DNA of 16,460 bases from CAZUTK01 sp964623265 (GCA_964623265.1 CAZUTK010000061.1:1-16460); one strand, 5' to 3'. Counted from the stretch's first letter, positions 1-7,773 are shown. The notes: generated by a model not told the origin, from the sequence alone. Numbers and translations are program-made.

Positions 1-518
1 ATCTTCCAGGTGTTGCCGTAAAGCAACAAAGCGAAGAGGCTCGAATCGTAGGTCAGCACGGAAGTGATCTCCCAGTGGTTCGGCTGCAGATCCTGTCCCG
101 GATAGCTGGTCAGCGTTACTATGCCGCCTTCGAAATCTTCGATCATCACTTCATCGAGCGGCAAGCCCAGCCCCGTTGGAAATTCCAGGGCTCGATAGAA
201 TCTGTGTTCGAAACGAGTGAGCGACAGAGGGTCCACATAAAAGGAACGCTGAGTGGCTCCCAGCAAAGTCGCACGTCCGAGGGAAAAATCAGGATCCGCC
301 CCGTAAAACAGCAGATACAACGCCTGCCCTTCGAGAGCATGAGGCAGACTGATGCGGACATTTCTCTCCGCGATGGAAATCGCCGTGCTGTCTACCTGCT
401 GAGCCTGCTGGAGACGCAGAGGCCGCCGCTCGCGTCCGTATCCCGGCAGCGATGAAGCGATGAAATAGAGAGTGAGAATCCCGTAGATCGAAGCGATTCG
501 CAGGTTTGGCTTCCGCAT
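1..518 (-). CDS. secreted protein of unknown function, N-terminal part (runs off left edge)
   Basis: An uninterrupted reading frame runs from ATG at 518 leftward to the window edge, giving at least 172 codons with no stop. The N-terminus (MRKPNLRIASIYGILTLYF, then ASSLPGYG) looks like a signal peptide: positive residues, a hydrophobic stretch, then small residues. A beta-rich segment follows, then a motif reading SYPGQD and, near the edge, LLLYGNTWK. From memory, this D-F-E-x-G/SYPGQD/LYGNTWK pattern recurs in long exported proteins of uncultured FCB-group bacteria, probably as a carbohydrate-binding-like module; that is recollection, not a search result. A weak ribosome site (AAGG, 7 nt before ATG) and a strong promoter just upstream support the start. 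It diverges from the T9SS-type gene at 742. The C-terminus and full function lie outside the window. Confidence 0.75.
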   Translation of the reverse strand, partial: MRKPNLRIASIYGILTLYFIASSLPGYGRERRPLRLQQAQQVDSTAISIAERNVRISLPHALEGQALYLLFYGADPDFSLGRATLLGATQRSFYVDPLSLTRFEHRFYRALEFPTGLGLPLDEVMIEDFEGGIVTLTSYPGQDLQPNHWEITSVLTYDSSLFALLLYGNTWK

Positions 519-545
519 AACAGAGCCTTAAATCATTCATTTATT

Positions 546-575
546 AATATACGGATGAAAACACTGAGTTGTCAA
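546..575 (-). promoter_or_regulatory. sigma70-type promoter for the leftward secreted-protein gene
   Basis: On the minus strand a perfect TTGACA (575-570) is followed after 18 bases by TATATT (551-546). Transcription would start near 539, leaving a leader of about 20 nt before the ATG at 518. It sits in the AT-rich spacer between two divergent genes. Confidence 0.62.
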
Positions 576-741
576 GTTAATTATCGAATTTAGGAATTTT
601 CCGTAATGGATATAAACAATTGTAAAAATATATTTTTAGCTGTCTCTATTGAAATTTAAAATAATTTATTATATTTGTTTATGTTATTATGCATTTAATT
701 AATTCATTCACTGTTCCAATCTCTTCAGCAAGGAGGCTAAA

Positions 742-2672
742 ATGAGAAGCATGCTCAGCGCCATCATCACCGCGACGCTGATCCTATCAGCAGTAGCCTA
801 CTCTGATACCTATGTTGCTGATTTGGTCAGCGGCACCTGGACTCCCGCCTGTTCACCCTACGTGGTTCTCGCTGATATCGAAATTCCATATGGTCAGACA
901 TTGACAATTCAAACCGGCGTGGAAGTGAAGTTCACCGGTCAATTCAAGCTGATCGCTCACGGCATGCTGACCGCCGTCGGAACTCCGGCGGATTCCATTC
1001 TGATGACTCATCATCTCACCTATCCCAACTATACCTGGCGAGGCATTTATTTCGAGTCCACTCACGGGACTTCTGAAATCGGCTACTGCATCATGGAATG
1101 GGGTTACGCGCAGGGTCTGTGGGACAGGCGAACGCCAAAGGCGGCGCCATCCACATCTACAACACCACCGTCAACGTGCACGACAGCCGCATCTCTTGGA
1201 ACAAAGCGGACGTGAAGGGAGGCGGAATTTACCTGCTGCAAGCCAATGCCGAAATCCGCAACAACGTCTTCACGAATAACACCTGCGTCAGCGACGGCGG
1301 CGCGATCTTCCTCGAAAACTCCCCCTATGTCAACATCCACGATAATGTTTTCCTGAACAATTCCGCGGCGAACGGAGGCGCCATTCACTATCAGAGCAGC
1401 GGCGGGTGGCTGATGAACAATGTCATCCGCTACAACAGCGCCACCAGCTCGGTCGCAGGCGGCGTTTATCTTTACAGCAGCTCCCCGGAGATCGGCTATA
1501 ACGTCATCAACCGCAACTCGTCATCATCGTCGAATGGCACTGGGATTTACTGCTACAACTACTCTTCCCCGCTCATTCACCACAATGAGCGCTGCTTCAA
1601 CTCGTACACGGCGATCTACTGCGGGAACTACTCTTCCCCGCTGATCGACAACAACACGATCTTCGGCAACAACAGCTACGCCGTTTCGGACAAACACCAA
1701 CGGCAACCCGATCGGTCATAACAATATCATCCTGGGCAATAGCTATATGTTTTGCATCGGTTCGGGATGTTCCGTCACGATGACCTACAGCAACGTCCAA
1801 TCTTCCTGGAGCGGAACGGGCAATCTCATCAACGCGCAGCCGTTCTTCGTCAACCCTTACGGGGAAGACTTCAACCTGATGCCCTACAGCCCCTGCATTG
1901 ACGCAGGCAGCCCGCTTTCCCCGCTCGATCCTGACAGCACCATCACCGATATGGGGGCGCATTATTTCGATCAGAATCAACCCCAGGGCATCTGCCAGGT
2001 CACTCTGACGCCTTTCGGAGCGCCGATCGTGCTGCCTCCCAGCGGTGGCACCGTCTGGTTCGGGATAGCGATTCAGAACCCCACGCAGTACTTCAACCTG
2101 TACGACGGCTGGTACAACCTGCAGCAGCCGGATCTGCAGATCATTCCGCTGGTCCTGCGCACCAACCTGTACCTGCCGGCAGGCGGATCGCTGAACCGCA
2201 CGGCGTTTATAACCCTGAGCTCCACGGCGATGCCGGGCACGTACACTGTAACCGCTTACACCGGAGACCATCCCTCCACCATCGAAGACTCCGACAGCTT
2301 CGCCTTCGAAAAACAGAGCGGCGGCGACAACACCACAATCCCCGGGGAGGTGACGTTCAGCGACGGCGAAATCACGCAGACTTTCACCATTGCACCGGCG
2401 GCGCATCGGTAAATCCGATCCTGGTGGATCATTTCCCGGAACCTTTCAACCCGAGCACAACGATCCGCTTCGCGGTGTCGAGCCCTTCTCGGATTACACT
2501 CGAAGTCTTCAACATCCAGGGGCAAAAAATCAGGAAGATCGCAGATCGGGTCTATCAACCCGGATCTTATCAGGAAGTCTTCGATGGTTCGGATCTGCCT
2601 TCAGGGCTCTGCTTCTGCACATACACTTCGAATGGAGTCAGCTCAACCCATAAAATGTTGTTGTTGAAATAA
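742..2672 (+). pseudogene. secreted right-handed beta-helix protein with T9SS type A sorting domain, frame broken three times
   Basis: The start is ATG 742, five bases after a strong AGGAGG (731-736). A signal peptide (MRSMLSAIITATLILSAVAYS) leads into a parallel beta-helix rich in Asn and Gly turns (GGAIHIYNTTVNVHDSRI, GGAIFLENSPYVNIHDNVF). A strand typical of the end of such helices follows (DFNLMPYSPCIDAGSP), then a beta domain, then a C-terminal sorting tail (FPEPFNPSTTIRF ... ending KMLLLK) of the kind used for type IX secretion and cell-surface attachment. The product is expected outside the cell. The reading frame changes near 1111-1132, near 1680-1692 and near 2389-2397. Each shift joins sequence that continues the same protein, and the net change is minus one base. 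Without the shifts the product would be about 640 residues. The breaks may be true decay or local assembly error; the large genes elsewhere in the window are intact. A possible promoter (TTGAAA 649-654, TATATT 670-675, spacing only 15) is weak. Confidence 0.85.
1542..1679 (+). repeat. two tandem 69-bp coding repeats (23-residue beta-helix coils)
   Basis: Units 1542-1610 and 1611-1679 encode parallel 23-residue coils that share the pattern IYC-x-NYSSPLI followed by Asn-rich turns. The 17-base string AACTACTCTTCCCCGCT occurs in both (1557-1573 and 1626-1642), exactly 69 bases apart. This fits one helix turn per unit in the beta-helix. Near-identical DNA in adjacent coils could also help to cause assembly slips, and the second frame break lies just after unit two. 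Confidence 0.8.
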
Positions 2673-2711
2673 TCCGTCCGAAAAATTGCAAGAAGGCACC
2701 GTTTACCTTTC

Positions 2712-2756
2712 CGGGGTGGGATGAAGGTCATTGGCCGCGAATTCCACCCCGCTTTT
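2712..2756 (+). terminator. terminator-like hairpin after the beta-helix gene
   Basis: CGGGGTGGGA (2712-2721) pairs with TTCCACCCCG (2742-2751) as a 10-bp stem with one G-T pair, around a 20-base loop. CTTTT follows. It lies 40 bases past the stop at 2672. The loop is long and the T tract short, so this is a plausible but not ideal intrinsic terminator. Confidence 0.5.
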
Positions 2757-2833
2757 CATCTGTAAATCGCTGAAATCCTTCTTTCCGCTCTTGAATAAAT
2801 CTTCCCTTGCACTCCACTTCACATTGATTTTTC

Positions 2834-2862
2834 TTGACTTTCCCCGTCCGGCAGGATAAATT
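2834..2862 (+). promoter_or_regulatory. promoter candidate for the split metH operon
   Basis: TTGACT (2834-2839) is followed after 17 bases by TAAATT (2857-2862). Transcription would start near 2869, about 40 nt ahead of the attenuator-like hairpin and 70 nt ahead of the ATG at 2939. The -35 is five of six and the -10 four of six to consensus. Confidence 0.45.
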
Positions 2863-2885
2863 GGAGGCAATAAAACCTCTTCCTC

Positions 2886-2930
2886 GCTGAGACAAATCAG
2901 CCGTTTACAGCAACGATTTGCTGTTTTTTT
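2886..2930 (+). promoter_or_regulatory. attenuator-like leader: small hairpin plus intrinsic terminator just before the metH activation gene
   Basis: A first hairpin pairs GCTGA (2886-2890) with TCAGC (2897-2901). A second pairs ACAGCAA (2907-2913) with TTGCTGT (2918-2924) around a CGAT loop and runs into seven T's (2924-2930). The second is an intrinsic terminator placed 8 bases before the start codon at 2939. GCTG at 2886-2889 could alternatively pair with CAGC at 2908-2911, which would break the terminator. This gives two exclusive folds, as in attenuators. I see no cobalamin- or SAM-riboswitch core. What it senses, if anything, is unknown. It could instead simply end read-through from upstream. 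Confidence 0.5.
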
Positions 2931-2938
2931 CATTTGAT

Positions 2939-3577
2939 ATGGATGACTTTCAGATTCTGGATCATCTGGCGGCGGAACCGGCGCTGCATCAGGTTTACTC
3001 CCGCATGGGATTCAAGCCGCGCCGCGCGGAAATTCCGAGCACGATGCGAAGCCTTATAGAAGAAGTCCTTCAGCTTGGCAGAGAATTAGTCAAACCCCGC
3101 GCGATTTACCGCCGCCGCGGAATCGTTCGAATAGATCAAGAAGGCATTGAACTGGAAGACGGTCTACAGATCTCCAGTCTGAAGGTCAGGCACTGGATGG
3201 AAGGCTGTCACAGCCTTTATCTTGCAGCCGTAACGCTGGGACCCGATCTAGATCGTCGCGTCCAGGAGCTTTCAACAGGCGGGGATGTCACCCGCGCCTT
3301 TCTGCTGAACGCATACGGCGCGGAAGCGGCGGAGGCGTTGATGGAAAGCCTGGATGCGCACCTTGCGGATCTGGACTCGCAGCGGGGGTTTTCAACTACG
3401 AAACGATACAGCCCGGGCTATGGGGACTGGCGCATCAGCGCACAAAAAGAGCTGCTGGATCATCTCGAGGCGCATCGCATCGGCATACAGCTGACGGACA
3501 GCTTCATGATGATCCCGGAAAAATCGGTGTCCGCCATCATCGGCGTACGCCCGCTTTCACAAATGAGGTCGGCATAA
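2939..3577 (+). CDS. methionine synthase reactivation domain protein (stand-alone MetH C-terminal domain)
   Basis: This 212-residue protein matches the S-adenosylmethionine-binding activation domain that forms the C-terminus of E. coli MetH. In that enzyme the domain binds AdoMet, which remethylates cob(II)alamin after accidental oxidation, with an electron from flavodoxin. Key stretches are RYSPGYGDW (156-164), the AdoMet-binding R-x-x-x-G-Y motif, and MIPEKSVSAIIGV (191-203) near the end. A preceding helical segment carries NAYGAEAAEAL. The frame is also open from a TTG at 2918, but that codon lies inside the terminator hairpin, so ATG 2939 is preferred although it has no clear ribosome site. 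The stop is one base before the metH start, so the two products are surely made together. Thermotoga maritima also encodes this domain separately from MetH. Confidence 0.92.
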   Translation: MDDFQILDHLAAEPALHQVYSRMGFKPRRAEIPSTMRSLIEEVLQLGRELVKPRAIYRRRGIVRIDQEGIELEDGLQISSLKVRHWMEGCHSLYLAAVTLGPDLDRRVQELSTGGDVTRAFLLNAYGAEAAEALMESLDAHLADLDSQRGFSTTKRYSPGYGDWRISAQKELLDHLEAHRIGIQLTDSFMMIPEKSVSAIIGVRPLSQMRSA

Positions 3578-3578
3578 A

Positions 3579-5990
3579 TTGATCACACGCGAGGCTTTTC
3601 GACAACGCGCGGAACGCGAAATTATCCTGCTCGACGGTGGTTTGGGGGTGCTGTTGCAAAGCAGGGGTCTGGGCATCGGACAGGCGCCCGAAGAACTGAA
3701 CCTGACCAGTCCGGATCTGGTCGTGGCTGCTCAGCGTGAATTCGTTCAAGCCGGCGCACAGATTCTCTTGACCAACACGTTCGGCGCCACACGAATAAAA
3801 TTAAACGAGTACGGCTTGGCGGATCAAGTCGAACGGATCAATAAGGAAGCCGTGAAAATCGCGCGGCGGGCCGCCACGGGGAAGGAGATCTGGATTGCTG
3901 GTTCCATCGGCCCATGCGGAAAAGATTTGAAGCCGATCGGCAGTCTCGATTTCAACCCCGCATATGAAACGTTCGCGGAGCAAGTCCGCTGTTTCGCCGA
4001 CGCGGAGGTGGATCTGTTGATCATCGAGACGATGTCGGACATCCGCGAAGCCCGCGCCGCAATGATGGCGGCTCGGGAGAATTTCGCGGGTCCCATCATC
4101 GCTCAGATGACCTTTGCGGACGGCCGCAACACCGTAACGGGAACGGATCCGCTCACTGCATTGACCGTCTTCGAAGCACTGGACGCCGATGCTTTCGGCA
4201 TCAACTGCTCGACCGGACCAGAAGAAATCCTGAGCGCCATCGGCGAAGTCCTAGACAAGACGCTGCTGCCGTTGTGCGTGGAACCCAACGCCGGCATGCC
4301 GCGCATTCATGAGGGGCGCACCTGTTTTCCCGCCTCACCGGAACATCTCGCGGAATACGCCGTCAAGTTCGCTCAATCCGGCGTGAATCTAATCGGTGCC
4401 TGCTGCGGCGCCGGTCCGGATCACATCCGCGCGATCGCCGCAGCATTGAAAGGAATGTCGCCCGCACCCCGCAAGCGGGATCACTGCCGCTCCCGATTGG
4501 CGTCCAGGGATCGCACGGTGGAGATCTGCTGCGACCGACCGATCCGCATCATCGGGGAACGGATTAATCCCACCGGCCGCAAAAAGCTCCGCCAGGAACT
4601 GCTGGAAGGCAAATTCCAGCTGGTTCGACAGGAAGCCATCGAACAAGTCAAAGCCGGCGCGGATATTTTGGATGTGAACGTCGGCGCCGCGGGCATTGAC
4701 GAACCGGAGGCGCTGCGGAAAGCCATCCAGGTGGTGCAGACGGCGGTGGATGTCCCGATATCCATTGACACCACGAATGCTGCGGCGATGGAGGCGGCGC
4801 TGCAGGAGATCGAAGGAAAAGCACTGCTCAACTCCGTCACCGCCGAAGACGAAAAATTGAACCGCATCCTGCCGCTGGCGAAGCGCTTCGGCGCCGCCGT
4901 TCTCGGTCTGACACTGGACGAAAGGGGCATCCCCGAGACCGCCGAAGAGCGGCTGGAACTGGCGCGAAAAATCGTCAACCGGGCGTTGGAATTCGGCATC
5001 CGCCACGAAGATATCTTCATTGATCCTCTGACTTTGACGATCTCCGCCGAACCGAAGCGATCCGCCGAAACGCTGAAAGCGCTGCGACTCATCAAGAGCG
5101 AGCTCGGCGTTACCACGGTTATGGGCGTTTCCAATGTCTCCTATGGTCTGCCGAACCGCTCTTTGATCAACCGCACTTTTCTGGCGATGGCGCTGGAAAG
5201 CGGATTGGATCTCCCCATATTAAATCCCTTCAGCGAATCCGTTCAAGAAACCATCCACGCCTGCAATCTGCTCCTGAATCGCGATCCGGCGGCACGGAAG
5301 TTCATCGAAAAATTCGGCGGAGTGGAAGAAGAAAAAGCGCAATCCGCTATGGATGTTCGCCCGGTGGAACAGCGGCTCTTCGATGCCGTGCTCTACGGGA
5401 ATCGGGAAATCGTGCTGGATTTAATTGCAGAAGCGCTTCAAGCCGGCTGGGATGCGTTGAAGCTGAACGAAGAAGTCCTCATCCCGGCTCTGCAGGAAGT
5501 CGGACACCGATACGACCAGCGTGAGTTTTTCCTTCCCCAGGTGATCCTCGCCGCTGAAACGATGCAGGATGCCTTCAGCAAGCTGAAGGATCTATTCCCC
5601 TCTGGTCAAGCCAGACATCGCGGCAAGATCGTTCTGGCGACCGTCAAAGGCGACGTTCATGACATCGGCAAGAACATCGTCTCGGTGGTAATGCAGAATT
5701 ACGGCTGGGAAGTCCTAGATTTGGGGAAAAACGTGGACACCCGGGAAATCGTGCGGCAGGCGAGAGAATCTCGAGCCGATTTAGTAGGTCTATCCGCCTT
5801 AATGACCACCACAATGGTCGAGATGGGCGCGGTGATCCACGAACTTCGCTCCGCGGGATTGCCCGTGAAGGTCATCGTCGGAGGCGCCGTGCTGAACAAC
5901 GATTTCGCTCAGGAGATCGGAGCCGACGGTTACGGCAAGGATGCGATGGAAGCCGTCCGGATCGTGGATTTATTGATGAATGGAAAATAA
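3579..5990 (+). CDS. metH: cobalamin-dependent methionine synthase lacking the activation domain
   Basis: This cytoplasmic enzyme moves the methyl group of methyltetrahydrofolate to homocysteine by way of methylcobalamin. Domains in order over 803 residues are: homocysteine S-methyltransferase (about 10-295) with zinc ligands Cys210, Cys275 and Cys276 (GINCS and GACCG); a pterin-binding barrel (about 320-575; GERINPTGRKK 326-336, DVNVG 365-369, GVSNVSYGLPNRS 516-528); a helical cap (about 595-675); and a B12-binding Rossmann domain (about 680-800) with DVHDIG 692-697, where His694 is the cobalt ligand. It ends there, whereas E. coli MetH (about 1,227 residues) continues into the activation domain, which is the separate gene just upstream. 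The start is TTG 3579 behind a TGAGGT ribosome site (3564-3569). The 3' end overlaps the next gene by 11 bases. Confidence 0.97.
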   Translation: MITREAFRQRAEREIILLDGGLGVLLQSRGLGIGQAPEELNLTSPDLVVAAQREFVQAGAQILLTNTFGATRIKLNEYGLADQVERINKEAVKIARRAATGKEIWIAGSIGPCGKDLKPIGSLDFNPAYETFAEQVRCFADAEVDLLIIETMSDIREARAAMMAARENFAGPIIAQMTFADGRNTVTGTDPLTALTVFEALDADAFGINCSTGPEEILSAIGEVLDKTLLPLCVEPNAGMPRIHEGRTCFPASPEHLAEYAVKFAQSGVNLIGACCGAGPDHIRAIAAALKGMSPAPRKRDHCRSRLASRDRTVEICCDRPIRIIGERINPTGRKKLRQELLEGKFQLVRQEAIEQVKAGADILDVNVGAAGIDEPEALRKAIQVVQTAVDVPISIDTTNAAAMEAALQEIEGKALLNSVTAEDEKLNRILPLAKRFGAAVLGLTLDERGIPETAEERLELARKIVNRALEFGIRHEDIFIDPLTLTISAEPKRSAETLKALRLIKSELGVTTVMGVSNVSYGLPNRSLINRTFLAMALESGLDLPILNPFSESVQETIHACNLLLNRDPAARKFIEKFGGVEEEKAQSAMDVRPVEQRLFDAVLYGNREIVLDLIAEALQAGWDALKLNEEVLIPALQEVGHRYDQREFFLPQVILAAETMQDAFSKLKDLFPSGQARHRGKIVLATVKGDVHDIGKNIVSVVMQNYGWEVLDLGKNVDTREIVRQARESRADLVGLSALMTTTMVEMGAVIHELRSAGLPVKVIVGGAVLNNDFAQEIGADGYGKDAMEAVRIVDLLMNGK

Positions 5991-7326
5991 AATCAACATC
6001 GTTGACATCATTCAACGAAAACAAGCCGGCCAGGAACTGAGCACGGCGGAAATCCGTCAGGTTGTCCGCGAATACACGGAAGGCATCCTGCCGGATTATC
6101 AGGTTTCCGCTCTGCTGATGGCGATCTATTTTAGGGGGATGTCCCGGCGTGAAACCGCCGATTTAGTCAATGCTATGGCGGATTCCGGCGAAAAAGCGGA
6201 TCTTTCCCGCATCCCCGGAATCAAGGTGGATAAACATTCCACAGGCGGAGTCGGGGATAAGGTTTCTCTCATCGTCGCTCCGCTGGTCGCTTCGCTGGGC
6301 GTGCCGGTTCCCATGATGTCCGGCAGAGGGCTGGGGCACACCGGCGGCACGTTGGATAAACTGGAATCCATCCCCGGCTTCAGGACGAATCTAACGCTTG
6401 CGGAATTCGAGCGTCAAATAGCGGAAATTGGCTGCGCGCTGATCGGTCAAACAGAAACCATCGCACCGGCGGACCGAAAACTATACGCCTTGCGTGATGT
6501 GACCGCCACCGTGGGTTCCATCCCCTTGATTGCAGGCAGCATCCTCTCGAAGAAGATCGCGGAAGGAACCGATGCTCTGCTGCTGGATGTGAAATTCGGC
6601 AGAGGCGCAATCTTTTCCGATTTGAACGACGCCCGGCAGTTAGCGGAAAACCTGGTGGAAATCGGCGGGGAACTGGGGCTGAAGATACTCGCGCTTTTGA
6701 CCGATATGGATCAGCCTCTGGGGCGGGCGGTAGGGAACTGGATGGAGGTTGTAGAAAGCCTTCAAATCCTGCGCGGCGAGAGCATCACGCCGGATTTGCT
6801 CGAGTTATGCCTGGCGGAAGCGGCTCTGATGCTGATGCTCGGGAACAAGGCGGAGGACTACCGCACCGCGCGCAATCAAGCCGCGGAAGCTCTGAAGACG
6901 GGAAAAGCTCTCCAGAAGTTTTTTGAGATCGCCGCTCACCAGAACGCCGATGTGAGCTATTTGGAAAACCCGTCGCGCTACCCCAAACCCGCTGTCAGCC
7001 GAATGATCCTGTCGCGGCAATCGGGGTATGTAGCGGGAATCAACGCGTTGGTTATCGGGCGGGCTGCGGTGAAACTGGGAGCGGGGCGTCTGCGGAAGGA
7101 AGATGTCATTGACGCCAATGCCGGCATCTTTCTTTTCCGCAAACGGGGTGAAGCCGTCAATGCAGGCGAACCTCTGGCTTGTCTTTATGCCTCGGATGAA
7201 CAAAGAATAGATTCCGTGATTTCTGATGTCGGTGCTGCTTTTGCATTTTCGCAATCCCTGCCGGAGACCCGCCCGCTCATCGTGAGTCAGATCACCCGTC
7301 AAGGTGAAAAACCCTGGCAATCCTGA
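5980..7326 (+). CDS. deoA: pyrimidine-nucleoside (thymidine) phosphorylase
   Basis: This enzyme splits thymidine, deoxyuridine or uridine with phosphate into the base and (deoxy)ribose-1-phosphate, in nucleoside salvage. The 448-residue product carries the phosphate-binding KHSTGGVGD (85-93) and the family signature SGRGLGHTGGTLDKLESIPGF region (114-134). The base-contact residues are Arg172, Ser187 and Lys191 (LRDVTATVGS, GSILSKK), equivalent to E. coli Arg171, Ser186 and Lys190. A C-terminal PYN_C-type domain (about 345-430) contains LGAGRLRKED. The length is normal for the family. Whether it is strictly thymidine-specific (DeoA) or broad (Pdp type) cannot be settled here; the overall look is somewhat closer to Pdp. 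The ATG at 5980 lies inside the end of metH (11-base overlap), which indicates translational coupling. Confidence 0.94.
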   Translation: MENKINIVDIIQRKQAGQELSTAEIRQVVREYTEGILPDYQVSALLMAIYFRGMSRRETADLVNAMADSGEKADLSRIPGIKVDKHSTGGVGDKVSLIVAPLVASLGVPVPMMSGRGLGHTGGTLDKLESIPGFRTNLTLAEFERQIAEIGCALIGQTETIAPADRKLYALRDVTATVGSIPLIAGSILSKKIAEGTDALLLDVKFGRGAIFSDLNDARQLAENLVEIGGELGLKILALLTDMDQPLGRAVGNWMEVVESLQILRGESITPDLLELCLAEAALMLMLGNKAEDYRTARNQAAEALKTGKALQKFFEIAAHQNADVSYLENPSRYPKPAVSRMILSRQSGYVAGINALVIGRAAVKLGAGRLRKEDVIDANAGIFLFRKRGEAVNAGEPLACLYASDEQRIDSVISDVGAAFAFSQSLPETRPLIVSQITRQGEKPWQS

Positions 7327-7415
7327 GAGATTCATCCAAACCGGATCTCATCTTCAACGAACTATGTTATCGCGTTGATCGTCTGATCCGCAGTTTTCAT
7401 CTAATCCGCCAAGCC

Positions 7416-7628
7416 ATGGATATCCTGCTGAATTTTCCGGATACCCGGACCGTCTTGCAAGCCGAACAGGTCCTGATCCGGCGAAAGATTCCCTTTGAAA
7501 CCGTGCCGAGATCTAGGTTCTTTCCCGGCAAATGCGGATTGAGCATTCTCTGCGCGAGGAGCAACGAAAAAGCCGTAAAAAGCGCCTTGAAGGTTGCGCA
7601 TATTTCGGCAAAAATTACCCACCTATAG
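7416..7628 (+). CDS. DUF3343 family protein (putative Se/S carrier-like)
   Basis: This 70-residue protein reads DILLNFPDTRTVLQAEQVL, then IPFETVPRSRFFPGKCGLSI. It fits the DUF3343 pattern: a first strand, an AE-x-x-L helix, an IP strand, then P-R-x-x-x-x-x-CGL-x-I. Cys39 in the CGL motif is the conserved cysteine; a second Cys is at 46. The family is described as putative selenium/sulfur carriers, and its biochemistry is poorly known. It lies 89 bases after deoA on the same strand and ahead of the cold-shock promoter, so it is probably the last gene of the metH operon. No ribosome site precedes ATG 7416. The same frame stays open back to 7308 without an ATG, GTG or TTG, so a longer product starting at a CTG cannot be fully excluded. 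Confidence 0.7.
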   Translation: MDILLNFPDTRTVLQAEQVLIRRKIPFETVPRSRFFPGKCGLSILCARSNEKAVKSALKVAHISAKITHL

Positions 7629-7660
7629 ACCATCACCCCCTCTAAAAAAGTACAATTTCG

Positions 7661-7689
7661 TTGACATTCCCTGTTTTCCTATCTATATT
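7661..7689 (+). promoter_or_regulatory. strong sigma70-type promoter of the cold-shock gene
   Basis: A perfect TTGACA (7661-7666), a 17-base spacer and TATATT (7684-7689) form a near-consensus promoter. The predicted start of transcription, near 7696, gives a leader of about 78 nt before the TTG start at 7774, in keeping with the long leaders of cold-shock genes. Confidence 0.75.
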
Positions 7690-7762
7690 TTTTCGCAAAA
7701 CCGTCCCGCAATGGATTCGCAGAATCATCATTTCGAACATACTCTCTCTACGCGGTTCATCC

Positions 7763-7768
7763 AGGAGG
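7763..7768 (+). promoter_or_regulatory. ribosome binding site that fixes the TTG start of the cold-shock gene
   Basis: AGGAGG lies five bases before TTG 7774. An in-frame ATG exists upstream at 7711, but it lacks such a site and would add 21 residues unlike the family, so the TTG is chosen. Confidence 0.8.
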
Positions 7769-7773
7769 AGATT

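Noticed and set aside
1597..2406. A 269-codon minus-strand open frame
   Set aside because: It is antisense to the beta-helix gene and its composition (many Arg, Gly, Val) is that of a shadow frame; there is no ribosome site.
2703..2933. A 76-codon minus-strand open frame in the spacer before the metH activation gene
   Set aside because: It covers the terminator-like hairpin, the promoter candidate and the attenuator. No family was recognised, and the start lies in the T run of the terminator.
2673..2938. A cobalamin or SAM riboswitch before metH genes
   Set aside because: I looked for a B12-box core (GCCACTG type) and SAM-box features and saw none. The leader after the promoter is too short for the classical forms.
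2918..2938. TTG 2918 as start of the metH activation gene
   Set aside because: It lies within the stem of the intrinsic terminator and has no ribosome site. The family match does not need the extra seven residues.
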